Of a stretch of DNA of 64,000 nt, positions 34,681 to 45,908 are shown piece after piece. The translations under genes were made by a program, and so were the position numbers. The DNA is from Hyperoodon ampullatus (taxonomy: Eukaryota; Chordata; Mammalia; Artiodactyla; Ziphiidae). The number at the start of each line of letters is the position of its first letter. Position 1 is the stretch's first letter. The notes under the pieces were generated by a model. That model did not search any database, was not told where the DNA came from, and saw only the letters and a list, made by a program, of their open reading frames with translations. The stretch is from NCBI GenBank assembly GCA_949752795.1, contig OX457057.1, positions 103,009,513 through 103,073,512 on the forward strand. Reading direction: 5' to 3'.

Positions 34681-37199
34681 AACTACCACAGGAAGTTTCC
34701 CCAAAATACAGGAGAAAAATATCAAGAGATCATTTCAATGTGATTCCTATTGAGGCCAATAACCTATAGAAACTCCTCCAAAACATGGAAAGTAATCCAT
34801 AGAAGAGTAATGAAAAAATCTACGACGCTTTTTTATTGTATGTTTTCATTATTCTCATCTTGGCCAAATTTTGTGGCTCAAGGTCTATCATCTCAGCTTA
34901 AATGGTGACAGTTCCATCCCTGTGCACAACCAACCAAAAGGTCAATGACCTCAAAGCCTGAGCTTCTCCAGCTGCATTTCTGCCTCAGGGCCAGCCCGAT
35001 TTTACTGCTATTTGGAGTTAGGATGTTAACGGTCTCCCCACTGCCAGGAAGCAAGATCCCTAGTAAAGGGTTGGGGAACTGTCTTTCATTTCCATTTACT
35101 TACTAGAGGCCACCATATACTGTTCTGTGAAACTGGTCTATCACAAAGTTGATTTCTCAGGACTGGCTGAGCCTGGGAGCTGTCAGTTTAGCTGATGGTT
35201 TGCAAGATCAGAGGTGCCAGTCAAAGAAAGAGAAGCCTTCTGGGGACATGGGTTATTTGCTCAGAGATATAGAGACTATATATGAGTCCTAGGCAAGCTT
35301 TCCACTGCCTGCTGAGAGCAGAGAGGAGTTTTCCTGTGGCTCCAATGCAGTTGCCACTGAAATAAGGCACTCCACGAATGTGCAGCAGGAGTGTTCAGCA
35401 CTCATTTAAAAGTAAAGTTGTGCGATTTTCTCATCAGTTTAATCTCAGTAATGATGAGAAACTTCCCTCGGGCTCCAGCCTTGCCCTGCCATGCCCTACC
35501 CTCCCTGCTGATGTCGGCAGCTGGGGCCCCCTTCCTGGCCACTGCGCAGATTTCTCCATGGAAGAGGAGAGTGTGAGGCCTCATCCCTTGCTCCCTCTGG
35601 CCCTCTGGGTGGGGGAGACATGTGGTGGGTGATAGGAGAAGGTGGGAACCTCACTCCTTGACAAAGGTTAAGGGTATGGAAAGAGTCACCAGGCTGCCCT
35701 GAGTAGACCCAATTTTCCAGTTCTCTAGTGGGTCTGGGCTGCTTTGGGGTAAGAGGGCTGTCCAGGGATGGCGTGGCACCAGCAGCTGGCTGTAAAATCC
35801 TCTGAGGTACTCCTACAGTTGTGTCAAAACATGTGTCCCTGGGGCCCAGAGACCTTGGTTTCCCATTCCTGGTGCCTCCTAACATTTTTGCCTCAAGACT
35901 GCCCTTTTTCCCACCTGCACAAAAACACTGGGAAAAGCATATGGGGGAGGAGTTGACAGCATGTGATGTTAACCCCAAACCCCTTCAACGACCCAAGTTT
36001 GAGGAGAGTTCATTTCCTCTGTGAGTCAACACCAGCAGGGCCAGTCTCAGCCCCCAGACCACTCTCACTCACCCCGCTCCCCCAGTCCTCAGTTGCCTCT
36101 GAACCTCTGGGAACATAGCCCATAGTGGATTGACATTTGGGTTGCCCGGACTGACATACAACTTCTTCCACAGAAGAGACCCTTCCACATCTAATGTAGT
36201 CATTCTTCAGTAGCTCTTCAGAAGGGGAAAGTTTCAGACATTCGATAGGAAATTGTAAACACTGCACAAGAAGAGCTGGCAGGGCCCAATGGCTGCTGCC
36301 TTTCTGTATGCTCTGAGAGGGAGAAATAGTCCCCTCCAGCAGACTTAACTGACAACTTCAAGAGTTTGAAGACCCTGGAGAGGAGATACTGGTGGGCCCT
36401 CCACTTCCATTTCTGAATTTAAGAATGCAGCTGGCCGTGCACGTGTCGGGGGAGGAGGGGGCTGGCTGGCAATGGGTGCGCCCAGAGGATGGAGCCAAGA
36501 CAATTAATCAAGTGTCTTTTCTCCAGGACTTCCACTGGCCTCAGAAAACAGAGGGGGCAGAGATACCCAGGAGAGCCCTATTTTGGTTTCCAGCTGGGAA
36601 CGTGCACTGAGTTTTCCTTAATACCCATAGCACCCAAAGGCTTTGCAGTAATACACTTTAATGCATGAAAGACCCATAAATTATCCTACAAACTGTTACA
36701 ACTTCCAACCTGGAACAACTTGGAAAAACCAGCCTAGCAAGCAGGCTCTTTTTTAATCTCTCAAGTCACAAGAGAAGAGAAAGTTCAAGCAGAATACACC
36801 TTCCATGAGAATCTCAGAGGTTTTTTGTTGTTGTTGTTGTTTTTGGTTTTTTTTGGAAAGGGAAAGGAGAGTTGTAATCAGAATGAAGCTGCTTGTTTCC
36901 GATGGCTCAAAGATGCCGCTCCTTGACCCCAAGTCCTCTCCCTCCCCTGGGTCTTTGTCGCTTGGACCCAAGGCTCTGCCCGCCCCACCCCTCCATGACA
37001 GCTTCTCCCACACCTGGCGGCAGACAGCTGGAGGTGAGGCATGAGACCCACGTAGCAGGACCTTCCATGGAGGTCCCTTGGCGAGCAGCCTTCCCCTATG
37101 AACCCCTGGGGCCCTCACTCGAGACTCCCAGCCCTCCAACGACTCGCGGAGGAGCCCAGAGACCCTTGCTCCATTCCCTGCACCAGGTCCAGAGCCCCC
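34681..37199. other. Unique sequence next to the CpG island
   Basis: No transposon recognised. If the CpG island is a leftward promoter, this is the start of its first intron. The minus frame at 35496-35978 (160 codons) and that at 36753-37259 (168 codons) lack supporting splice signals. A (GTT)n/poly-T tract occupies 36821-36856 and encodes the poly-Gln stretch in the latter. Confidence 0.45.
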
Positions 37200-37564
37200 T
37201 GCCCCGCTCGTCCCCTTACCTGGGGACAGCGTAGCGCTCGCTCGGGACTCGGCGCACACCCCAGCCCCCGCGCGCCGTGCACTAGCCCTCCGCGGCGCAG
37301 ACCACCACTCCTGCGGCCCCAGCGCGCTCGCAGCCCGCGCATCCCTCTCGCCACGCTCTTTCGCTCTCCCTCACTTGAGCGCTGTCCCCGTCTAGCTAGT
37401 CCCCGGTACCCCCGCGCGGCGACTGCAGGCGCCAGGGTTGCCTCCCAGACTTCGGGCCATCGGGACATCGGGAACTCCACGACCTGAGAGAGCGCTGCTC
37501 CCCACGACTCTCCCGCCCGCCGAGGCTCCCGCGCTCCCGCACCCACTGGGGACGCTCCTCTCAT
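37115..37564 (-). other. Open frame within the CpG island, coding status doubtful
   Basis: A 149-codon minus-strand frame from an ATG in a fair initiation context (G at -3). It passes through candidate donor B exactly between codons. The predicted product is rich in Arg, Gly, Ala and Ser, which is the expected by-product of translating a CpG island. I recognise no domain. It could equally be 5'-UTR or part of a long non-coding RNA. Listed because it is the only open frame with an in-phase strong donor. Confidence 0.2.
37214..37222 (-). other. Candidate 5' splice site B
   Basis: On the minus strand this reads CAG|GTAAGG, a near-perfect donor, and would end an exon at 37220. It lies in frame (phase 0, 115 codons) with the ATG at 37564 on the minus strand. 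Sites A and B could be alternative donors of one first exon or serve two first exons. Confidence 0.5.
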
Positions 37565-37713
37565 GGCCGCACTTCAGCCCGCGGAAGCCTCGGGGAGTGC
37601 CCGGAGATCTCGCCAGACCGGGATCCATGCATACTCTCCCCAGGAGCCCAGCCACGCCGGCCCGCGCCCGTGCCCGCGCTGCGCCCCTCTCGGGCTGGGC
37701 TCGGGGCAGCCTG

Positions 37714-37722
37714 ACTCACCGC
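37714..37722 (-). other. Candidate 5' splice site A
   Basis: On the minus strand this reads GCG|GTGAGT, matching the donor consensus at all six intronic positions. It would end a first exon at 37720. The sequence upstream of it in the transcript (37721 to about 37800) is GC-rich and resembles a 5'-UTR. The AP-1 site (37821-37827) would then lie near the transcription start. Confidence 0.5.
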
Positions 37723-38225
37723 TGCGCTCCCCTCCGGCTCCCAGCGCTCTCTGCTGTGCCGGAGCGCCGAGCTGCTCTAACACAGGCTTCTTGAATTCTT
37801 AGCCCCTCCTCCCGGACTCCTGAGTCACCCACTCCAAATCCTTTCCCCCACTCCAACCCTTCCCGGCTCCAGCCCCGCACCTGCTCTGGCCAGGCGGAGG
37901 TGCCCGCCAGTAGGGGATCCTGGGGACGAGAGATCGATCTCTCCCAGGAGGGCCGGCTCGACCCAGCCAAGAAGGGGTTCAAACCTCCAGAGGTCAAAAG
38001 GAAACGCACGAGGGTTGGAGGGGCCGCGCGCAAAGCCCGGCTGGCCAGGGATTTTCTGGGGCACCAGACTGTGCTGGTCTCGCTTGCCAACGGGCCAACA
38101 AGCTGGGGGTGGGCTGAATCGCCCCGCCCTCCCCGCACCTCCCCGCCTTTCCCTCCCGCGTCGCCTGCAGCCAGCGACTGGAGCAGGGCACGGGAGTGTC
38201 TGCCGGCGTCGTCCGTGCCCTAGGC

Positions 38226-39950
38226 TTCAGCTGCTCCTGGCAGCCAAGAGAGAAAAGCCCAGAGACCCCTTCTCCCGGGACACCTCCTGTCACCCTGGGA
38301 GAAAAGAGCACCCAGGGGAGCTTCTGGAGATACAGGTGCCAGGGCTTCTCTGACACGAGGGTGGACTGTGGCTCCAAGAACCAGAACCAGCTAGAAGACC
38401 CTGGGGGTAGGGGCAAGTCCTGCGTAGGGACGAGGGGCAGAGGACTTAGGCATCAGCACCTAGAATCAGAGCATTAACTTAAGGCCCTGACTCCGGAAGT
38501 TTCCTTCCTGGGGTCCCCCATCCTTCTGAAATTGTAGGCAAATTTGTCTGGCTGTGTGTGATGCGTGCACTTTTCTGGGTAGAGGGTCCGCAGCTTTCAT
38601 CAATTTTGCAAGAGTTCTGTGACTCTAAAGTAACCTAGGCAGAGAGCCTTCTGCTTCACCCCAAGCCCTACCTAAATTCTGCTTTTCTTCCACCATCCAT
38701 ACTTCAGTGAGGTGGGATCTCCTAGATTGCCCTCTGAAATTTCTTGGGTTCCATGGATACAGACCTTGATGGGGGAACTTGTCTGACCCATGGCCCATAC
38801 TAGCAAGGCAGAAATACCCCTTAAGTCAGATTTCTACCAAATATGAATCATTAATTTTAATAATGTTCTGGGGGATTTGTGGGTCTTTGAAAATTCATAC
38901 CACCATCCCCTCTGGTGTTGAGCTTGTAGATGTTTTTCTTCACTTCTTCCTTGAGCAAATTGCATGCTGAACCCCTACACTGTGCCTGAGTCAACAAGGG
39001 AAGAAGGCATGTAGGGGGAGAGAGAGAGGGAGAGGCCCAGTCTCCCTTTATGGGTGAAGCCATGGCAGCACAATTAAGGTGAAGGTCACTCTCAGGTGCC
39101 AGGGTTTAGTGAGGCACAGGAGTTCCCGCTCTAAGTCCAAGAGTGGCACTTGTCCCCCAGTGGAGGGCACTTGAGCAAGGTGAGGCCCTGCTTAGACACT
39201 TGACACACTTGACACTTGGGCTGAGGTTTCCGCTTCTTTCTGTTTTCATCTTTGCTCCCATACCTAAGTTCACCCACTTATGTATGCTCTGAGAAGAATG
39301 AGGTAGGAGAAAACCCCAGACTTGGAAGGGAGCTTTAGGTTTGATATGACCTCATTATTTCCCAGCAAAGCCTCATCCGCTTGAGTTGCTGAGATACAAA
39401 CTGGTAGAGGAACACACTTCGGAGGTGAGTGTAAGTGACCAGAGCCACCATGAATGGCCCTTTCTATAGAAGTAGCATCAGAGTCAGGGTGATCCATTAG
39501 GAAATTTATCATCGTCAGTGAAACAAAGGAATTTCCAGACCATAGGACAAATTCATTCATCAGTCATGTTACCTATAAACTTGTTTGAAAGCACCAGCCC
39601 TAAGCCTTACAGAATAGCTGTCCAAGAATTTAGGGATGAAGTTGAAAATTTTAGAATAGCAGAGTATTTGGTTGTTGAATACAGAGCTTTTATATGTGTC
39701 CTTGTGGTATCACCCGGAAGGATAAAAGGATTTGGGGCACTTGTGGTTCTTTTTCATGAAGTGTGTAAGAGGGAAATTTAAAAGTGATGTAAGCAGGATA
39801 TAAGCCTGGATACCCCCTCAGCAAATTGTTGATCACATTCTGATGGCACATGTTGGTTTAATAAGTGCTCCTTTCCATCCCTGAATAGCTCCGTTTCTGT
39901 CCCTGAGCTTTTAGGATCTTGAGTAAATTATAACACATAAATAACAAACA
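38226..39950. other. Unrecognised sequence
   Basis: Upstream flank of the CpG island if transcription is leftward. No repeat or gene recognised. A small tandem of GACACTTGACA units lies at about 39195-39219. Confidence 0.5.
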
Positions 39951-39954
39951 CACA

Positions 39955-40150
39955 CTCCAAAGATTGATTATTGGGCGCCTACTGTGTGCCAAGCCCTATA
40001 ACATGGCCATGGTACCTGATCAGAGAGCTTGTGGCTCTGGATTCGTGGCGGCTGGATTATTAGATCCCGGCCATGTTTATCACCATCTCTCCTGGTCCTA
40101 GCATGAGGCCTGGTGCACAGTAAGCGTTCGGTGAATGCTTGTTGAATCCA
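39955..40150. mobile_element. L2 or MIR 3' end fragments
   Basis: ATTGGGCGCCTACTGTGTGC and CAAGCCCTATAACATGGCC resemble a reversed L2 end. About 70 bp later TGAGGCCTGGTGCACAGTAA and GCGTTCGGTGAATGCTTGTT resemble an L2 3' tail in plus orientation. These are probably two small ancient fragments. Confidence 0.5.
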
Positions 40151-41164
40151 AAAATGGTCAGAGCCATTTGTGGCTGTCAGACAACCCATCCACACTGGAT
40201 TGGTTTCCAGCAGGTTCCAGGTCAGACCGGCCTTGGCACAGAGACATATAGCCAGGTGTCTCTTCTCTTGCTTCTTCCACATTCACGAAGGGCCCAAACA
40301 GAAACGTCTTCCTCCTGGCTCATTGAGACAAGGACTTTAAAGCCTGGACCAGCTACACTTACAGGAATGAAAGCAGCGGAGAGGGCAGCGGGCAGAAGGA
40401 ATGGTGCAGACAAGCAGAGGGTAAGACTGTTTTCTGTACTAGATTTTCTCGAAAGCTTTTTATCCAGAGTATGAAAATAACCAGCAGCTGATGCATTTGC
40501 TGCCTTGGAGGACAGATTTTGGCATGTGCAGTAATTGTTGTTATTTCTGAGGATTCAGAAGCCTGCAGCCATTGAGTGCCTCATCAACAGCAACACTCAG
40601 CCTAGCACAAAGCTCCTGCCTCTCCCTTGCTTCATTCCAGAAGGCCAGGACAAGGTGCACATGCTATTTAAAACACCAGGAGCCTCAGCAGCGATCTACC
40701 AGTACTGATGGAATCACCGGACCTGCTCGCAATACGTGTGAAGCAGAAATATTGTCCCAGTTGCTGGAGGAAGTGATAGCTTCAGTTCAAAGATTTTTTT
40801 CCCCCTTTCTTCTAATCAGAGTGGAGAAAAACTTCAGAAGAGGAAATGTTTTATAATGCTTAGTGAGATGACATGGTTACAAAATGACAGAGAGGATCAG
40901 TCATTTATGCAGGAGGACGCAGTTCTGGAAGGACAAGGGTGCAGCCAGGTACAAATGGCCAGGGTCAGGACCGGAATTCAGGCCTCTTGACTTCTAGGCA
41001 AGTCTTGATACCACACTTTCTGAAAGCGGCTGAAGGAAAGAACTCCCATCCCCGGCCTAAGTGGGGAGGCTGGTAAAGGAGTGAAGGAAGGCCGGGTGCA
41101 GAGAACACTGCAGTCGGTGGGGGGGGGTCCCCCTTCTCTTCTGGGGGACCATCCCTGCGTACTC
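40151..41164. other. Unrecognised sequence
   Basis: No repeat recognised. A donor-like AGAGG|GTAAGA at about 40419-40427 follows an acceptor-like tract ending near 40361. The interval could be a small exon on the plus strand, but nothing else supports it. Confidence 0.35.
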
Positions 41165-41970
41165 ACAGGCCTCTCTCTGATATCTCCTTTCTCCCTCTCT
41201 GATATCTTCAATTGCCCCATCTCTGCAGGTCCCTTTCCTTTTGCTTGTGAGCGCTCACTTGCCTCTTCTCTCCTAAAGAAACCACTGGCCCTCCTGCTGC
41301 CGAACCAGTGGATTTCTCGACTTTATTTACTACCAAATTCCTCAACAAAGTCAGTGAGACACCCACCATCTCCTTGGTTCCCCTTAACTTCCTGAAATCT
41401 GGTTCCCATCTTCTTCCCCTTCCCTTCCCTTCCCCCTACTGAACTGATACTTTCTTCTTCAAGGTCACCAGTTGCAATAATAACACTGCAACCAACATAA
41501 TAATGGCAGCATTTATTGAGCCCATCCCTAGTTTCAGGTCCTGGACAAGGCCTCCTCTGGCCCAATCAGTAGGTATCATCTGTTTGTAAATAAGGAAGCT
41601 GAGGACCTAAGAGGTAAGTCTCTTGCTCAGCATAAGCCAACAGCTGAGCAGAGATTTGACCCAAGCCTGTGGTGCTCTTGCTGTTAGACCCCATGCCTCT
41701 TCCTCCTTTCAGCCAAGTTCAGCAGACTTTGCCAGTCCTCGGCTTCCTCTCCGATGACCTCCGACGTCATCACTTTCCTTTCTAGGCTTCTGTGTCTGCG
41801 TCCTGCCTTAACATCTACCTCCCTGATTTCTCCGTCTGCCCTCAGAACGCACATGCCTCCCATGGCTCAGTCCTGGACTTACATTCTTTCCCATGCATCC
41901 TCTTCCAGGTGTTCCCTCCTCGTTTTATGATTCCACCCCTACTTCAACTCTGACCTCTCACACATGCCCC
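41165..41970 (+). mobile_element. L2 LINE internal region, split by a MIR
   Basis: CTTAACTTCCTGAAATCTGG, CTACTGAACTGATACTTTC and TTCTTCAAGGTCACCAG match the order of the L2 reverse-transcriptase region. After the MIR the text resumes with CGATGACCTCCGACGTC, CTCAGTCCTGGACTTAC. No frame is intact. The assignment rests on word order only. Confidence 0.5.
41495..41700 (+). repeat. MIR SINE, nearly complete
   Basis: Sense MIR: ATAATGGCAGCATTTATTGA, GGAAGCTGAGGACCTAAGAG, TCTTGCTCAGCATAAGCCAA, CAGAGATTTGACCCAAGCCT, TGGTGCTCTTGCTGTTAGAC. Lies within the L2 region above, so it inserted later. Confidence 0.85.
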
Positions 41971-42344
41971 TCAGTCACTGACATTTTGAGTGTCCCTAAG
42001 TGCCAAGTGCTACCTGGGTTCTTGTTTTAGACCACATGCACGAGCACTAGCAAGGGCCCTGTTGCCATTCCCCCTCCACCCTCTGCACCTCCACCCAAAG
42101 TCTTTGTTCTTAACTCAACCTGCAGCAGCCTGGAGGCTCTCATCCTTGGAACCAGTCCGAGAACCTAGCTGGGCGCAGAGCAGTTTGGCTCTTCTCCAGC
42201 GGGGGCACCGCAGTCCAGGAAAGCTACCAGCTTGGAACTGGGAAGATTTAACTCCTCGAAGGTCGTGCGACCTTGGGAGAAAGATCTATCCTCTTTGAGC
42301 CATAATAAGTATAATTACTTATAATTATATAATTAAATATTTGA

Positions 42345-42520
42345 AATTAATTTCTGAGCACCTTCTATGGGCCAGTCCTGTTTTAGGTGCTGGGGATTGA
42401 GCAAGTGAACGAAACAGCCTCTAGTCACGTGGAACTGAATTTCTAGAAAGCTGCTTCTCCCATCATTAAATAGTTACTCAATATACAATATATACCAGGC
42501 CTGTAAAAATAAAATTGTGA
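42345..42520 (-). mobile_element. L2 LINE 3' end fragment
   Basis: Reversed L2 end: AATTTCTGAGCACCTTCTAT, GGGCCAGTCCTGTTTTAGGT, GCTGGGGATTGAGCAAGTGA, then TCTAGTCACGTGGAACTGAA. Same orientation as the copies at 14.6 and 24.1 kb. Confidence 0.75.
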
Positions 42521-43339
42521 TTTAGTTGAGCTTGACTTGGAAAGAAGGGTGAGACAGATGAAACAGGCCCTGATCTCCTTAGGTGCAGAGTCTAGCGAGC
42601 CTCCTAGTGGATCGGAGTCTCTCCTCAGCTCTCCTGATGCAAACAGCTGTGAGCCTCCAACTTCCCAGACTGGTCCAGCTCTGTCCCCACAAGGGCCTCC
42701 AATGACCCTATGGCCACCACGTGGACAGCCCAGATCTCGTCTTCGTGGGTGCTGTGTTCAGACAGCTCTGAGGCTCTCCCCTTCTCTCCCACTAGGGCGA
42801 GTCCTCAGTGCTACTCAGGAGCCCCCACAATACTGCTGCTGCTCCAGAGTCTGCACCCAGGTCCTCATTCCGCAGCCCCCACCAACCCTGGCATCAGGCA
42901 TTCCTACTGGGGCCACTGCAGAGATGCCCCTAGGGCAGGGCCCCCTAAAGATCAAATTCTGTCTGTACAGCATCGCGGCTGCTCTTTCCCACCACGTGGT
43001 GTCATGCTGACAATTAGTGATCTGTGATACTGAGGCACAGGCAGGAGCCTCACTCCCTGTTTGTAATGCTCCTATAGAGGAATCTGGGCTGGGTGGCTCT
43101 AGGTCACCTCAGTGGTCCAACTCAATGCATTTATTACAGTCCTGGGCAGGATCTGTGTTAGGTACAAGGAAACAAAGAGCAAGAAGAAGTGTTTCCTGCC
43201 ATATAGGAACCTGCTATCCAGTGGGGAAGCAAAATGTAAACTGATAAGATACATCCCAGGGAAGATATGGAAGCTCAGGGGGTGGAGCACTTGACCAACG
43301 TGGAGCTTCAGAGACTCTTCATTATTGTCCATTTCAGTA
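42521..43339. other. Unassigned open-frame region
   Basis: Holds a 157-codon plus-strand frame (42537-43010) starting near the L2 fragment. The product is rich in Pro, Ser and Leu and matches no family that I recognise. Two other plus-strand frames overlap it. There is no poly-A tail or flanking duplication that would show a retrocopy. Not called as a gene. Confidence 0.35.
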
Positions 43340-43690
43340 GCATAAATTCCATATTCCTTAAAGCCCTGTGTCATCTGGCCCCTTGTGCCTCTTCACCTTC
43401 CCCTCTTGCAACTTCCTTTACTTTTCTACAGCTCCAGCCTTAGTGACTTTTTTTCAGTTCATTTAATAAGCTGTGCTGGCACCTCTGGACCCCATATTCC
43501 TTTTTCAGTGCTTCAAAAACTATCACTCCCCAAGCTCCATCATGCCCATTTCACTTACTTTAAGACTCAGCTCTCAGAATCTTAGATGACATTTCTAATG
43601 AGGTGCTTTCCTTGATCCCCCAAGTCAAGACCGGGTGCTCTTTCTAGGTACTTCTGAGGCATTCTGTATTGCACAGAGCAAATGTTTAAA
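43340..43690 (+). mobile_element. L2 LINE 3' region
   Basis: Sense L2 order: CTTAAAGCCCTGTGTCATCT, GGCCCCTTGTGCCTCTTCAC, ACAGCTCCAGCCTTAGTGAC, TTTAAGACTCAGCTCTCAGA, ATGAGGTGCTTTCCTTGATC. Diverged, no reading frame. Confidence 0.75.
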
Positions 43691-45384
43691 TATATGTAAA
43701 TGAGCTAAGCTTTGAAGCATGAGTCAGAGCCAGGGAAGAATGTTGGGAAGCACATCATTTCAGATAGAAGGAAAACTTGAACTAAGGTGTTCAAGTGTGA
43801 AACAGCATGGTGCGTGCAGGAAGCTGCAGTCGGTTCAGAATTAGTGGGGCACGAAATGGCAGGAGATGAAGCTGGAGGAGTCACAGGTGAGGTCAAGGAG
43901 ACTGTGGATTATGGAGGGTAAGACCAAGTGCAGGGAGGCCCCCCGGGGTCTGTAGTCATTCCCAGGCAAAATAGTCATTCCTCAATGTCATCTGTCATGA
44001 GGAGGGAGGGAGCTGGGGTATTTATCCTCCAACCTCCATTCAAAATTGGTTGAAGGCTCTTTTGGGGGAGGGGAGAATAGTCCCCCACCACTAGTAGTTT
44101 GCCTCCTTTACTCATTTGAACACACTCTTGCAGCCAGAGAAAACCCCCAGGTACTTGCAGAAAAAGGCCATCAGCATGACCCTCGATAGTGAGATCTGAG
44201 GCACTGATGGCACCAGTACCTCATGCTACACATTCTTAGCCTGATGCTCCAAAGTCTTCCATTTCTCTCCTCCAAGTCTGCTCTACTTGGATTGAAACAT
44301 AAAGTTCATATCCAAGTGAACAACAACGATGACGCCTGAGCGGGGAACTGGGAGCTAAGCATAGAGAGGAGACACGTTCAAAATAAATGCAGGGGTAAGT
44401 TTGTCAGGACGTGGGAATGGTTGGATGAGGGGATGAGGGAGAGAAAGGGGTGTCCTGGATGTCCCCTGGCTTCCTTATTTGCCTGACCAGGTAAATGTTT
44501 GTGCCAACTATGGAGATGGTGTCAGTGATGGAGCCTGTGGGTGGCTGGAAAGCAGAGATCTTCAGTTTAGGATTTGGGGGGACCTGTGGAACACTGGGGG
44601 GCATCTGTGCAACATGAAAGTCTGGAAGTCAGGAAAGATGTCAGGGCTAGCAGTCTCTGCCCATTGCATGCAGGCTGTATGGAGCCAGAGGCATTATCCC
44701 AAAGTCTCTACTGAGGACTCCCTCCCTCAATGCCATACTCTCATTCCTCTACCATATTGGCACCAAACCAACTCTGGGGCATCTCCCAGAGGCCTGAGTC
44801 CAGGGAAATAGGCCACTTGCTCCAATATTCTCTGGTTCTTTCCTACCCGCTTCTGTAATACTCACCGCCACCTTTAGGAGCAGGCCCAAGAGTGAGGGAA
44901 AATGAGGACCCTGGCCAATGATCACCTGGCCTGGCCTGTCTTTCCCCTGCCCATTCTCCTCTGCTGGGCTGAAGGGAAGTGGGTTTTCCTCCTCCTTTCC
45001 TCAGCCAGACCTCCTCTTAGGTTACACTCTGGGCTCTCCCCTCCTTAGGCCTATAGTGAAACTCTGTGATCAAGAGCTCTAAGTCTGGCTCTTGATATTT
45101 TAATGTAAGCTTAAGGAATTCAGAAACCACCCCCCACCCCGCTTTTTTAACTCTGAGAATGGTTGGCTTTCAAAACCATTGTCTTGCTATGAACTCAAAA
45201 ATCCTATTCTGGATGTGGAAAGCTGAACATTGACTCTTTCTTTCTCTTTGCATCCCAGCTGCAACAATCCCAAAAGTCTCCTATGAAAACCACATGCCAC
45301 TGGAAGAATGGGGGAGATTGAATACTGGGAATGCACAAGAGAGTAGATATACACATCCTTGTTACATTCATACAATAGGCAACA
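43691..45384. other. Unrecognised sequence
   Basis: No repeat family, RNA gene or supported exon recognised. The frame at 44479-44811 (110 codons, plus) is unsupported. Confidence 0.5.
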
Positions 45385-45600
45385 GTCTACCATCCCCACT
45401 AAACTATAAAATCCTAGGAACTGTCAATTCCTAGTACCCATAACACCTGGAGTATAGTAGGTCCTCAACAAATGCATATTATTGAATGAATCAATTGAAA
45501 CTCAGAGTTTGAATAACCAGACAGAGGTCACACAGCTAGCAAGTAACTAACCTAGTCTGTGAGCTCCAAGACCCATGCCCTCAGCATTGCACCTTACTGA
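45385..45600 (+). mobile_element. L2 3' end followed by a MIR core
   Basis: CACCTGGAGTATAGTAGGTC, CTCAACAAATGCATATTATT and GAATGAATC form an L2 3' tail. It is followed by CAGACAGAGGTCACACAGCT, AGCAAGTAACTAACC, a MIR core. Both are in plus orientation; the boundary is near 45495. Confidence 0.65.
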
Positions 45601-45908
45601 CTAGTATTTGGAAAAATTCTTAAAGAACCAAGACTTAGGTATTTAAAATCATGTTTTGTCAGCATGGTAGAAGCTAAGAAGACTGTAGACCATTCAGGTG
45701 TGCTGGCTCACTTAACAGTTTAATCCCACTATGACCCTGGCCATGCTCCCTTAGCCCCACTCAGTCCCGGGCTGTATTCCTGTTAAGTAAACAGCAGTTT
45801 GGGAGCAGCAGGGAGTTCCTGGGATCCGTTTCCGGTACTGATGGTGTGCCTGCTGAGATGCTGAGAGGCAGTAGATGGGGGACATGCATCACCCCTGCAG
45901 GTAGCACC

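Larger units (their letters stand above)
37200..38225 (-). promoter_or_regulatory. CpG island, putative leftward promoter and first exon
   Basis: About 1 kb very rich in G, C and CpG (for example CGCGCGCC, CCGCGGCGC, GCCGCGCGC), in sharp contrast to its AT-richer flanks. It contains Sp1-type boxes (CCCCGCCC, CCCCGCC) at about 38118-38150 and an AP-1 site TGAGTCA at 37821-37827. There is no canonical TATA box. Two strong minus-strand splice-donor matches sit inside it, and I found no equally good plus-strand donor. CpG islands normally mark transcription starts, so I infer a promoter for a leftward transcript whose later exons lie to the left or outside the window. The gene is not identified, and a bidirectional promoter is possible. 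Confidence 0.75.

Noticed and set aside
35496..35978. 160-codon minus-strand frame near the CpG island
   Set aside because: It lies downstream of the candidate first exon, but I saw no clear acceptor-donor pair or domain.
36753..37259. 168-codon minus-strand frame with poly-Gln
   Set aside because: The Gln run is the (GTT)n microsatellite read backwards, and the frame crosses candidate donor B into presumed intron.
40362..40427. Possible small plus-strand exon before GTAAGA
   Set aside because: Short and low-information; both splice signals are ordinary, and the strand is opposite to that suggested by the CpG island.
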